DNA of 30,673 nucleotides. Origin: Oscillospiraceae bacterium (GTDB lineage: Bacteria; Bacillota; Clostridia; Oscillospirales; Ruminococcaceae). Under the pieces are notes generated by a model. That model ran no database searches. It saw only the letters and a list, made by a program, of their open reading frames with translations, and was not told the origin of the DNA. Location: positions 1 through 30,673 of the forward strand of contig DQFX01000010.1 in assembly GCA_003531585.1 (NCBI GenBank), written 5' to 3'. Shown piece after piece: positions 1 to 7,421 of this stretch. The stretch's first letter is position 1, and every line of letters starts with the position of its first letter. The position numbers and the translations under genes are program-made.

Positions 1-33
1 ACCGGTTTTTAGAGGTTCCCTAATATAAAACGT

Positions 34-276
34 TTAAACCTTGAGCAGATCCTCAACGGTGACAGAGAAAACCTTTGCCAGAGAGATTATCTCAATATCT
101 GTGACGAATCTCTGACCGGACTCGATTCTCTGAACTGCGTTCTTGTCGATATCCAGATTGATGACCTGCAGTCTGTCTGCAAGCTCACGCTGTGAAATCT
201 TCAATGCCTTGCGCAGCTTTGCAACGTTGATTCCGCAGATGTTGTTTCTTCCGTCGGTTGTTCGGTTGTTAAACAT
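34..276 (-). CDS. XRE-family helix-turn-helix DNA-binding protein
   Basis: Predicted 80-residue cytoplasmic DNA-binding protein consisting of almost nothing but one lambda-repressor-like HTH_3 domain (about residues 18-79). The sequence shows the usual family pattern: AKLRKALKISQRELADRL forms helices 1-2, NAVQRIESGQRFVTD the recognition and following helix, and LAKVFSVTVEDLL the closing helices. There is no partner domain, so it either acts as a small dimeric repressor or modulates another protein. The start is supported by AAGGAGAG seven bases upstream on the minus strand. It is divergent from the AI-2E family gene, with about 500 bases between them that hold inverted repeats, so it could regulate that promoter; this is inference. 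The targets and the signal cannot be read from the sequence. Confidence 0.85.
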   Translation of the reverse strand: MFNNRTTDGRNNICGINVAKLRKALKISQRELADRLQVINLDIDKNAVQRIESGQRFVTDIEIISLAKVFSVTVEDLLKV

Positions 277-328
277 GTGGACTCTCCTTACTTGATAAAA
301 AAATTATGCGAAATCCATTCCAATAAAA

Positions 329-357
329 AATGTATTGCACCTTATACTATTTTACAA
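329..357 (-). promoter_or_regulatory. Promoter of the XRE gene
   Basis: On the minus strand, TTGTAA (352-357) and TACATT (329-334) are separated by 17 bases and lie about 50 bases upstream of the XRE start. The match to sigma-A consensus is moderate (four of six at the -10). Confidence 0.45.
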
Positions 358-670
358 TATGGCGCGGGTGAAAATGACACCTAACAGAAATCAAAACGAT
401 AAATATTACATATTCAAGGAATAAAATGGAAAAACGGGCGCCGGTTGACCTTAATAACAGCCCAATAACCCCATTTTGTGGCATATGCTATGTTTCGTTT
501 TGTTAATAATGCACATTTTCCGCTGCGATTTTTCTAATAATTATACAGCGTGATTGATTCCTTTTGAAGATATCCGGGCATAATATAGCTGAACATGTGA
601 ACATTCCCGCCTGATCCCTGTAAATCTCTGTACATAGGATAATATAGCCTAACAATTGTGAAATATACGT
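358..670. other. Intergenic stretch without a recognisable gene
   Basis: This AT-rich gap between the divergent XRE and AI-2E genes contains no ORF that looks protein-like. The only ORF of any length, on the minus strand at 503-715, runs across the AI-2E promoter and has no domain character. An ACATGT hexamer at 593-598 matches the two hexamers that flank the promoter further down, which hints at a distal binding site. Confidence 0.4.
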
Positions 671-718
671 GAATAAGTTAAAAATTAACTTATTCTCACA
701 TGTTCCGGTTGACATGTG
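671..718. promoter_or_regulatory. Two inverted repeats (operator candidates) at the AI-2E promoter
   Basis: An 11-bp perfect inverted repeat, GAATAAGTTAA (671-681) with TTAACTTATTC (685-695), is followed directly by a second perfect repeat, CACATGT (697-703) and ACATGTG (712-718). The right arm of the second repeat overlaps the -35 box. This is the layout of a repressor site. The cognate protein is unknown; the divergent XRE protein is an obvious candidate by position only. Confidence 0.5.
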
Positions 719-737
719 TATTTAAATATGTTACAAT
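709..737 (+). promoter_or_regulatory. Promoter of the AI-2E family gene
   Basis: Consensus TTGACA (709-714) and TACAAT (732-737) with a 17-base spacer give a start of transcription near 744, about 34 bases before the coding start. Confidence 0.8.
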
Positions 738-777
738 AAGCATGATATGTGATTGCTTTTAGCAGGAGGACACGCTT

Positions 778-2163
778 TTGAAGATAAAATGGAACAAGAA
801 ATACACTACCATCGCGGTTTATTCGCTCATCGTCATTATGCTGGCGGTTCTGTTCGTAGTATTTGTATTTAAATTCGACTCGTTCAAGAGCGGATTTTCA
901 TGGATAGGAAGCGTCTCAGCACCTCTTATCTGCGGTATCGTAATAGCGTATATCGTGAATCCGCTCATGATGTGGATCGAGCGCACTTTTTTCCACAAGC
1001 TCGTTGAGAATCCGCCGCCTGAAAAAGGCATAGTGATGCAGAAACTGGCGGAATCCAAGGTCGGTTCCACCGCGGTGGTCCGCACGCTCGAGAAGCATGG
1101 CCCCTCGATGGAGAAGAAGTCACGCCGCCGTAAGATCGCGGCACGCGCGCTTTCGGTGACTATCGCGTATATCATAGTTCTTGCGGCAGTCGTGGGGATT
1201 TGCGTGGCTGTAGTTCCGAGCGTGGCAAAGAGCGTGGTCGACCTCGCCGACCAGATGCCCGGGTACATCAAGAAGCTGGACGCATTCCTTGAGGATTTCT
1301 TTGCGAACAATCCGGAGATCGCAAATCTTATCTCCGACAGCTTTACTGAAATAGGCTCGATCGTAAATAAAATATCCGAGATGGTTCAGCCGATGGCCGG
1401 GGACATCATGAGCAGCGTTTCAAGCGGCGTATTCCAGTTTGCGGCGGGGCTGCTGACGGGTCTGAAGAATGTCGTGATCGGACTTATCATTGCGATATAT
1501 CTTCTGTTCAGCAAGGAGAGGCTTCTGGCTCAGACAAAAAAGATCCTTTTCGCGTTCCTGAAGAACAATATATGTCAGCGGGTGTTTTATGTAGGCTCCC
1601 GAACCAATTCGATTTTCAAGAGCTACGTAATATCTAACCTCGTGGACGCGCTGATAATTTTTGTTGCGATGGCGATAGGCTGCCTCGTTATGGGAATGCC
1701 GTACCCCATGCTGCTTGCAGTAGTCTGCGGAGTCACAAATCTCATACCGTTCTTCGGTCCGTTCATCGGAGCTATTCCGTGCGGTATCCTGATACTGCTG
1801 GTTGATCCGGTGAAGGTCATCTGGTTCGAGCTGTTCGTGCTGGTGCTCCAGCAGCTCGACGGCAACGTTATCAAGCCGCACCTGTTCGGCGGTTCGATGG
1901 GACTTCCCGCGATTTGGGTGCTGGTTTCCATCACCATAGGCGGAGGTCTGTTCGGAATTCCGGGAATGCTGCTTGGCGTTCCGGTGTTCGCGGTTATCTA
2001 CCTGCTGTTTGCAGAGTTCGTATCCTCGCGCCTGAAAAAGAAGAAAATGCCTGAGGAGACCAGGGAGTACGCCGGAGATACGTCGCTGTTCCTTGACGGC
2101 TATGAAGACGGCAGTGTATCTGAGGAGCCTGCGTTAGTTCGCGAGGAGAAAAAAGGCGACTGA
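778..2163 (+). CDS. AI-2E family transporter (PF01594-type membrane protein)
   Basis: Predicted 461-residue polytopic membrane protein. Members of the AI-2E/YdiK/PerM family are variously implicated in export of autoinducer-2 or in sodium or proton exchange, so substrate cannot be assigned. The sequence shows the family architecture. There are two N-terminal helices, a charged cytoplasmic insert (about residues 75-120), a third helix near 125-150 and a soluble segment around 150-210. A C-terminal bundle follows, with the conserved stretch VCGVTNLIPFFGPFIGAIPC and then LQQLDGNVIKPHLFGGSMGL. The C-terminal tail is acidic and hydrophilic. The start is a TTG, chosen because AGGAGGA lies seven bases upstream and no later ATG fits. 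The gene is monocistronic, with its own promoter and a terminator about 200 bases downstream. Confidence 0.88.
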   Translation: MKIKWNKKYTTIAVYSLIVIMLAVLFVVFVFKFDSFKSGFSWIGSVSAPLICGIVIAYIVNPLMMWIERTFFHKLVENPPPEKGIVMQKLAESKVGSTAVVRTLEKHGPSMEKKSRRRKIAARALSVTIAYIIVLAAVVGICVAVVPSVAKSVVDLADQMPGYIKKLDAFLEDFFANNPEIANLISDSFTEIGSIVNKISEMVQPMAGDIMSSVSSGVFQFAAGLLTGLKNVVIGLIIAIYLLFSKERLLAQTKKILFAFLKNNICQRVFYVGSRTNSIFKSYVISNLVDALIIFVAMAIGCLVMGMPYPMLLAVVCGVTNLIPFFGPFIGAIPCGILILLVDPVKVIWFELFVLVLQQLDGNVIKPHLFGGSMGLPAIWVLVSITIGGGLFGIPGMLLGVPVFAVIYLLFAEFVSSRLKKKKMPEETREYAGDTSLFLDGYEDGSVSEEPALVREEKKGD

Positions 2164-2362
2164 CGCAGCGCAATTAAAATCGTGGGCAAATATGCGGAGA
2201 TGCCTGCTAGATTTCAAATCCAACTGAATATATCGAGAAATCATGAAACCCTCGAAACCTTGAGGCAGCGTTTTTGAAGTGGAACTGCACGCTGCCGCAG
2301 CTGCAACAATATTGTTTGGGCTCAGAAAATCTGATTATGCCGGATAAGTAAATATCTCAATA

Positions 2363-2396
2363 AAAAACGGTTCTATCCACAGATAGAGCCGTTTTT
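2363..2396. terminator. Intrinsic terminator after the AI-2E gene
   Basis: A 15-bp stem (2363-2377 with 2382-2396, one G-U pair, four-base loop) has A and T runs on its two sides and so could stop transcription from either direction. The 200 bases between the stop codon and this stem contain no gene. They do hold a weaker GC-rich inverted repeat near 2262-2310. Confidence 0.75.
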
Positions 2397-2490
2397 CTAT
2401 GCTTATTAATTAACTCCACAATTTACTATCAATGAATTTTGGGTAAAATCAGGCGTAATGACTGCACAGCCACTATACGTCAGCGGAAAA

Positions 2491-2535
2491 AACGTCCGCC
2501 GGCTTCTCTGTCAGGGCAGGGAGCCGGCGGACGTT
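2491..2535 (-). terminator. Intrinsic terminator of hcp
   Basis: A perfect 14-bp GC-rich stem, AACGTCCGCCGGCT (2491-2504) with its complement at 2522-2535, is followed on the minus strand by a T run. It lies 31 bases beyond the hcp stop codon. Confidence 0.85.
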
Positions 2536-2566
2536 CTGAAATTCCGGGTTTACAAAAGGCTGGCGA

Positions 2567-4129
2567 TTATCCCAATATCATGCGCAGGTCGTCTTCCGGA
2601 GCAGTCGCCGCCCGGAGCTTGAATTCATTCTGGAGCACTTCCAGCACTGCCGGTGAAACAAACGCTGGGATAGTCGGACCGAGAATTATATTTTTCAGCC
2701 CGAGATAAAGCAGAGACAGCAGAATACATACTGCCTTCTGCTCGTACCATGAAAGCACCAGCGTGAGCGGCAGGTCGTTTACTCCGCAGCCGAACGCCTC
2801 GGCGAGCGCGGAGGCGACCCGCACGGCGCTGTAGGAATCGTTGCACTGCCCCATGTCGAGAATTCGTGGTATCCCGTCGATATCACCAAGATCCATGTCG
2901 TTGAGGCGGTATTTTCCGCAGGCTAGGGTGAGTATCAGCGTGTCCGGGGGAGTCAGCCGCGCAAAATCAGAATAGTAGCTGCGGCTGGGGGAAGCTCCGT
3001 CGCAGCCGCCGATCAGGAAAATATGACGTATCTTTCCGGCTTTGATAAGCTGTATTATCTTTTCGGCATGCTTCAGTACGGCGTTGTGCGCGAATCCGGT
3101 AATGACCTTGTGTCCGCCGTTCATTCCGGTCATTTCCTTGTCCTCGTCGTAGCCGCCGCATTCAAGCGCTTTCCTGATAACCGGGGTGAAATCCTTGTCG
3201 GCGCCGATGTGGGTTACTTCGGGGTACGACACGACGGAGGTAGTGAAAATACGGTCGGCATAGCTCTCGCGCAGCGGCATTATGCAGTTCGTGGTGAACA
3301 GCACCGGAGCCGGGATATTGTGGAATTCCGACTGCTGATTCTGCCAGCCGGTGCCGAAATTTCCCTTGAGCTGCGGGTGCTTTTTAAGCTCCGGGTAGCC
3401 GTGGGCGGGGAGCATTTCGCTGTGGGTGTAGATGTTTACGCCCTTGCCGTCGGTCTGCTCCAGAAGCAGCTTCATATCGTGCAGGTCATGGCCGCTGACC
3501 ACTATGAACGGTCCCTTTTCAATTGTGAGTGGGACTTCCGTAGGGACAGGGTCGCCGTATGCTTCGGTGTTGGCGTGGTCGAGAAGCTCCAGACATTTGA
3601 GGTTCACCGCGCCGGTCTTGAGCACCAGCGGAAGCAGCACGTCCTGCGGTTCGTCCTCGCCGAGGTGGTACAGAGCTTCATAGAAGAACTGGTCGACTTC
3701 CCGGCAGGTCTTGCCGAGCACCCGGGCATGGTAGGCGTAGGCCGCCATACCCTTCAGCCCGAACAGAACCAGTGATTTCAGCGAGCGGATATCCGCGTTG
3801 CCGTCCCAGATTTCCGGCATTGAGTAGTCCTCAAACTTTTCTGAGGAGATACGGTGCTTTTCCTGCTCGACCTCGGTCTTGATGGCTTTTATCGTTGAAT
3901 TGTTGAAATTTACGTTGGTGATGGTGGTGAACAGCGCTTTTTCAACCAGCGCGTCGGTGGACTCCGTGGGTCTGCCGTTTTTAGCGGCGCGGGCGAGCCC
4001 TATGAGCGCTCCGATTATCTCGTCCTGGTAGTTCGCGGTGTCGGCTTTTTTGCCGCAGACTCCCGCTTTGCCCTCGCAGCCGGTGTTGTGGGCGGTCTGC
4101 TGGCACTGGAAGCAAAACATGTCTTTCAT
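2567..4129 (-). CDS. hcp: Hydroxylamine reductase / hybrid-cluster protein
   Basis: Cytoplasmic iron-sulfur enzyme of 520 residues. The Hcp family uses a hybrid 4Fe-2S-2O cluster; proposed roles are hydroxylamine reduction and, in enterobacteria, nitric oxide reduction or S-nitrosylation. The N-terminus carries four cysteines (C6, C9, C18, C25; CFQCQQ...GVCGKK) that ligate the proximal cluster. Further conserved signatures include VSGHDLHD, TTNCIMP, GGCDGA, LACGKYRLN and LSWYEQKAV, which supply ligands of the hybrid cluster. Length and end points fit the family, so the gene looks intact. AGAAAGGA precedes the ATG. Upstream on the minus strand are a palindromic AGGTGACCT (4151-4159) and a TCCCG/CGGGA repeat (4187-4203) that could bind a redox or NO regulator such as an HcpR-like protein. 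That link is inference. It probably protects against nitrosative or oxidative stress. Confidence 0.95.
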   Translation of the reverse strand: MKDMFCFQCQQTAHNTGCEGKAGVCGKKADTANYQDEIIGALIGLARAAKNGRPTESTDALVEKALFTTITNVNFNNSTIKAIKTEVEQEKHRISSEKFEDYSMPEIWDGNADIRSLKSLVLFGLKGMAAYAYHARVLGKTCREVDQFFYEALYHLGEDEPQDVLLPLVLKTGAVNLKCLELLDHANTEAYGDPVPTEVPLTIEKGPFIVVSGHDLHDMKLLLEQTDGKGVNIYTHSEMLPAHGYPELKKHPQLKGNFGTGWQNQQSEFHNIPAPVLFTTNCIMPLRESYADRIFTTSVVSYPEVTHIGADKDFTPVIRKALECGGYDEDKEMTGMNGGHKVITGFAHNAVLKHAEKIIQLIKAGKIRHIFLIGGCDGASPSRSYYSDFARLTPPDTLILTLACGKYRLNDMDLGDIDGIPRILDMGQCNDSYSAVRVASALAEAFGCGVNDLPLTLVLSWYEQKAVCILLSLLYLGLKNIILGPTIPAFVSPAVLEVLQNEFKLRAATAPEDDLRMILG

Positions 4130-4235
4130 TGTGCAGTGTCCTTTCTTTAGAGGTGACCTTTATAATGTGGGGTATGTGCATATAGTTCCCGGAATTTTCG
4201 GGATAATACACCGGAAAAAATAAATCACTCCGCTA

Positions 4236-4264
4236 TTGCGAAAAAGCACGAAATGTGATACAAT
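4236..4264 (+). promoter_or_regulatory. Promoter of the two-domain lipoprotein gene
   Basis: TTGCGA (4236-4241), a 17-base spacer and an extended -10 (TG at 4256-4257, TACAAT 4259-4264) place the transcription start about 10 bases before the ATG, giving a very short leader. Confidence 0.7.
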
Positions 4265-4281
4265 ATCAATGGGGTGATAAT

Positions 4282-5184
4282 ATGAAAAAATACATGGCAG
4301 CCGCAGTACTTATTACTATAGTACTCGCAGCAGGCTGCACCGGAAATGCTTCCAGCCAGAGTGAAAGCTCCTCGCAGACCGACAGCTCCACGGCGGAGGT
4401 CACAACCAGCGCAGCGCCGACAGAGCAGCCGGAGGAAGCTCCAGTGACGGAAGCGGTTCCTGAGCCGGCAGAAACCACCGCCGCGCAGACGGAAGCTACG
4501 CAGGATACGTCCGCGCCAGAGGAGCAGGGCGGGTACATAGCCGACTGGATTTACGGAACATGGAGCGCCGTCAGCGTAAACGGGCAGGATTACTGGGATT
4601 ACGCGTTCGCGAACGGGCTTACGGAGCAGTTGCAGCTTATTTTCAACAGCGAGGAAGTCCTGGTCAGAAACGGAACTGTGGGTATCGAGCAGGAGTATAG
4701 CTATGCCATAACGGACGCAGGAGCTGATATATATTACAGCTGGGGAGAGAAATCCCTGACGCTGACCTATGACCCGTCGGCTGACACCCTTACTATGATA
4801 GATGAGGCGGACAATTTTGCCGTATTCAAACGCGGCGAATATCCGCAGTCCGCAGAGGTCGACTTCATAGCCGACTGGATATACGGCACCTGGAGCGTCA
4901 TCAGCGTAAACGGTCAGGATTACTGGGAATATGCGGCGCAGAACGACGAGGATCAAGAGAAGATGATGATCTTCACGGCGCAGGGCGTTGACATTACCAG
5001 CGGCGACAGAGTTCTCAGAACGCTGAGCTACCGTATAACCGATGAAGGCGCGGAGATAAGGGATACAGACGGCGCGGTTATTCTGATGACTTATTCGCCG
5101 CAGGACGACACACTTACTTTCACGGCGGACGGATATACGACAGTTGTAAAGCGCGGAACAAATCCGAAACCGGCGGAAAACTGA
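4282..5184 (+). CDS. Surface lipoprotein with two tandem GxW domains
   Basis: Predicted lipoprotein of 300 residues; function unknown. The signal peptide ends in the lipobox LAAGC, with lipidated Cys19. A Ser/Thr/Glu/Pro-rich spacer of about 70 residues follows, then two copies of a roughly 100-residue domain. Each copy opens with IADWIYGTWS, continues with SVNGQDYW, and ends with a hydrophobic strand and KRGE or KRGT. The repeat is an internal duplication. The pattern (short strands, a leading GTW, alternating hydrophobic residues) resembles small lipocalin-like barrels, but no specific family is recognised. The ATG at 4282 is preferred over one nine codons earlier because the upstream ATG overlaps the promoter and GGGGTGAT precedes 4282. 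The two downstream lipoproteins carry related single domains, so this heads a paralogous cluster. Confidence 0.85.
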   Translation: MKKYMAAAVLITIVLAAGCTGNASSQSESSSQTDSSTAEVTTSAAPTEQPEEAPVTEAVPEPAETTAAQTEATQDTSAPEEQGGYIADWIYGTWSAVSVNGQDYWDYAFANGLTEQLQLIFNSEEVLVRNGTVGIEQEYSYAITDAGADIYYSWGEKSLTLTYDPSADTLTMIDEADNFAVFKRGEYPQSAEVDFIADWIYGTWSVISVNGQDYWEYAAQNDEDQEKMMIFTAQGVDITSGDRVLRTLSYRITDEGAEIRDTDGAVILMTYSPQDDTLTFTADGYTTVVKRGTNPKPAEN

Positions 5185-5326
5185 CAACAGTTTCCTTTAA
5201 TAGGTGACGTTTGTAATTTGTAAACGGTTACATGGTTGCATTTCATAATTTTGTAAAATTGAACAGTAAAGTTTAAACAACGGTTGAGAAACTTTGTGCC
5301 TTCAGCCAAAAGTATATGCGGAGTAG

Positions 5327-5355
5327 TTGACAAGCGACTAGTTGTGTGTTATAAT
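5327..5355 (+). promoter_or_regulatory. Strong promoter of the Ala-rich lipoprotein gene
   Basis: Perfect TTGACA (5327-5332) and perfect TATAAT (5350-5355) with a 17-base spacer. The leader of about 75 bases contains an imperfect stem (TGTTGT near 5362, ACAACA near 5396). The rest of the gap back to 5185 holds no gene. It carries CGTTT...AAACG arms near 5208-5226 followed by GGTTACA, a motif that recurs before the sugar transporter. Confidence 0.85.
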
Positions 5356-5434
5356 TCCTCATGTTGTGAATTTGCTGTTTTTTGGCAGATGCTTACAACA
5401 AATAACAGATATATGATTTTGAGGAGAAACTACT

Positions 5435-6088
5435 ATGACTAAGTTCACAAAGATCACCGCAGCTATCGTAGCTGCCGCAGCAGTTCTGTCTTTCGCAGGC
5501 TGCAGCAATAACACTTCTTCCGCTTCCGAGTCCTCCAGTGCTGTTTCCGACGCTTCCACTGCTTCCGACGCTTCCACTGCTTCCACCGCAGAGGCTTCAA
5601 AGACCGCAGAGGCTGCTTCCACCGCTGCTGCTACCGCAGAGGCTGCACAGACTGCTGAGGTTGCTGCTCCCGCTACCGCTGAGGCTTCCGCATTCGACGC
5701 TTCCGCTATGTACGGCGACTGGGTTCTCGCTGCAATCAACGATGGCACCAATACAATGAGCGTTGCTGATTTTGCAGCTGCAAACAATGTTTCCGCTGAG
5801 GATACCCTGATCTACGTTAATATCGACGAGAACTCCTACAACAGCCTGGCTATGGGTGTTGAAGGCAACTATTCCTACACTGTAACCGAGAATGGCATCA
5901 CCGTTGATTTAGACGGCATGGAGCTTCCCGTAACCTACGACGCTGAAAGCGACATCTTAGCATACGGCGTAGCTGTTGGCGACGTTACCTACAAGTACGT
6001 ATTCATGAGAAACACTGACGCTGCTGCTTCCACCGCAGAGGCTGCTGCAACCGCACAGGCTGCCGCTACCGCTGAGGCTGCTGAGTAA
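5435..6088 (+). CDS. Ala/Ser-rich surface lipoprotein with one GxW domain
   Basis: Predicted 217-residue lipoprotein; function unknown. The lipobox FAGC places the lipidated cysteine at residue 23. Residues about 24-85 are a low-complexity Ser/Ala/Thr/Glu spacer. A compact domain of about 105 residues follows, opening with MYGDWVLAAINDG and closing with YKYVFMRN. The C-terminus is a second Ala/Thr/Glu repeat tail built on TAEAA units. The central domain follows the same order of features as the domains of the preceding lipoprotein (GxW start, YSYTVTENGITVDLDG hairpin, LPVTYDAESDIL strand). Codon choice is narrow (GCT, TCC, GAC) and the promoter is near perfect, both signs of high expression. 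AGGAGA precedes the ATG. The tails suggest spacing through the cell wall. Confidence 0.85.
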   Translation: MTKFTKITAAIVAAAAVLSFAGCSNNTSSASESSSAVSDASTASDASTASTAEASKTAEAASTAAATAEAAQTAEVAAPATAEASAFDASAMYGDWVLAAINDGTNTMSVADFAAANNVSAEDTLIYVNIDENSYNSLAMGVEGNYSYTVTENGITVDLDGMELPVTYDAESDILAYGVAVGDVTYKYVFMRNTDAAASTAEAAATAQAAATAEAAE

Positions 6089-6111
6089 TTCAGTTCAAAA
6101 CCGATACATCT

Positions 6112-6140
6112 GCCCGGACTTTGCGCCGGGCTTTTGTTTT
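6112..6140 (+). terminator. Terminator after the Ala-rich lipoprotein gene
   Basis: GCCCGG (6112-6117) pairs with CCGGGC (6126-6131), followed by TTTTGTTTT. The T run abuts the next promoter. Confidence 0.8.
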
Positions 6141-6143
6141 CTG

Positions 6144-6172
6144 TTGACATACGGCGGGTTTTGTGGTACAAT
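6144..6172 (+). promoter_or_regulatory. Promoter of the third small lipoprotein gene
   Basis: Perfect TTGACA (6144-6149), 17-base spacer, TACAAT (6167-6172) with an extended TGG just upstream. Confidence 0.8.
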
Positions 6173-6207
6173 ATTCTCCGGACATGATTTTGAACAGGAG
6201 AATCTAC

Positions 6208-6561
6208 ATGAGAAAATTAATTAAATCGCTTGCTGCCGCGGCGGTCGTTCTGATGGTCTGCACGGCATGCAGCCGTTCGATAGACACCGCGAAGATAGAA
6301 GGGAACTGGGTCTGCACCACCGAGGACGGAACTCAGCTCCGCGTGACCCTCACCGACCGCACCTTTACCCAGTCCAGCGGGGAAGCCACCGGCGAAACGC
6401 TTAAATACGAGCGCACCTCCGACGGTGTGAACGTCAAGGCACCCGACGGGAAGTCGCTGCTGAAACTGACATTCAGCGAGCAGGACGGCACCATCTCCTA
6501 CACACTGAACGGCGCAGACGGCTCCGAGCATACCTACACCTTCACCCGGGAAGCTCAGTGA
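6208..6561 (+). CDS. Small lipoprotein, single GxW-type domain
   Basis: Predicted 117-residue lipoprotein of unknown function. The signal peptide ends in VCTAC, with lipidated Cys21. Unlike its two upstream neighbours it has no low-complexity spacer, and the domain begins at once with IEGNWVCTTEDG. Later elements match the neighbours in order: a Y-x-R-T-S-D-G-V hairpin, DGKSLLKLTFSEQDGTISY and a closing YTFTRE strand. It is therefore probably a divergent, minimal paralogue of the same fold. The ATG at 6208 is chosen because CAGGAG lies upstream and the signal peptide starts there; the longer reading frame would begin inside the promoter. It is transcribed alone, between its own promoter and terminator. 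Confidence 0.85.
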   Translation: MRKLIKSLAAAAVVLMVCTACSRSIDTAKIEGNWVCTTEDGTQLRVTLTDRTFTQSSGEATGETLKYERTSDGVNVKAPDGKSLLKLTFSEQDGTISYTLNGADGSEHTYTFTREAQ

Positions 6562-6591
6562 GACCTGACCGTCTTCATAAAACCGCATATT

Positions 6592-6635
6592 ATTGCGCAT
6601 TTGGGCATTTTCTGCCGGAATGCGCAATTATTTTT
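6592..6635 (+). terminator. Terminator after the third lipoprotein gene
   Basis: A 10-bp perfect outer stem, ATTGCGCATT (6592-6601) with AATGCGCAAT (6619-6628), encloses a GGCA/TGCC inner stem and is followed by A then five T. Confidence 0.8.
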
Positions 6636-6645
6636 GTCCGGATAC

Positions 6646-6674
6646 TTGAAAAATCCGCTGAACTGCGCTATAAT
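6646..6674 (+). promoter_or_regulatory. Promoter of the M50-scp-rluB operon
   Basis: TTGAAA (6646-6651), 17-base spacer, perfect TATAAT (6669-6674), about 45 bases before the first start codon. Confidence 0.8.
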
Positions 6675-6719
6675 ATATACTGTATATTTGTGTACAGGCT
6701 AAAGTTATAAGGAGATTTT

Positions 6720-7418
6720 ATGTTTCGAGGACCTCTTATAGAATTATTCATGCTCTTATTTTCCGGCAGTGTCACTGAATCCCAGGTGGTTAGCGTTGTT
6801 CTGTCGATATTCTCGGTGCTTGTCATCATTTTCGTGGTGTTCCCGATACACGAGTGCGCCCACGGCCTTATGGCGAAGATCCTTGGCGACGACACCGCGG
6901 AACGTCAGGGAAGGCTCACGCTGAACCCATTCGCTCACATCGACGTGATGGGCGCGGTAATGATGATGCTCTTCCGCATAGGCTGGGCGAAGCCCACCCC
7001 GGTGGATATACGCAGGTGCAATAAGGTCAAGCCCCGCGCGGCGCTGGCGCTGACCTCCCTTGCAGGTCCACTCGCGAATATCCTGCTCAGCTATATCATG
7101 ATAATAGCGTACAAGCTTGTTCTTATGAACCTCACGTCCACCACCGGCGCTTACATCGCCCTCGGTCTTTACTACACCGCGCAGATCAACGTTTACCTGG
7201 CGGTGTTCAACCTTGTGCCGATCGCTCCGTTCGACGGTTTCAACATACTGGCGAGCTTCCTGCCGGGCAGGGCGGTCTACTTCATGCAGAAGAATCAGCA
7301 GATAATCTACTGGGTATTCTTTGCGCTGCTCATGTTCGGAGTGCTCTCCGTTCCGTTCGGACTTGCCTGCAACGGTATCATGTGGCTGCTCGACAAGGCT
7401 TCGTTCTTCCTCGGGTGA
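6720..7418 (+). CDS. Site-2-type zinc metalloprotease (peptidase M50)
   Basis: Predicted 232-residue intramembrane metalloprotease. The zinc-binding HExxH is FPIHECAHG, with His44, Glu45 and His48. The third ligand motif is NLVPIAPFDGFNI, with Asp172. The motif LTSLAGPLANI around residue 115 is typical of the SREBP S2P-like group with a minimal core. Four or more hydrophobic segments cover most of the chain, and no PDZ or CBS domain is present, so it belongs to the short Ydd/rhomboid-sized M50 proteins rather than RseP. Substrate is unknown. AAGGAG lies seven bases before the ATG. It is the first gene of a tightly packed operon, only three bases from scpA. This M50-ScpA-ScpB order is common in Firmicutes, but a functional reason is not established. 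Confidence 0.9.
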   Translation: MFRGPLIELFMLLFSGSVTESQVVSVVLSIFSVLVIIFVVFPIHECAHGLMAKILGDDTAERQGRLTLNPFAHIDVMGAVMMMLFRIGWAKPTPVDIRRCNKVKPRAALALTSLAGPLANILLSYIMIIAYKLVLMNLTSTTGAYIALGLYYTAQINVYLAVFNLVPIAPFDGFNILASFLPGRAVYFMQKNQQIIYWVFFALLMFGVLSVPFGLACNGIMWLLDKASFFLG

Positions 7419-7421
7419 CGC

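Noticed and set aside
4..16. GGTTTTTAGAGGT at the left edge, matched on the opposite strand at 30474-30486
   Set aside because: A 13-base match between two places in 30 kb is expected by chance several times; no longer similarity surrounds it.
503..715. A 70-residue minus-strand ORF in the XRE / AI-2E gap
   Set aside because: It runs through the inverted repeats and -35 of a consensus promoter, has no domain character and no convincing ribosome site.
3023..3775. A 250-codon plus-strand ORF
   Set aside because: It is antisense to hcp, which carries complete conserved motifs.
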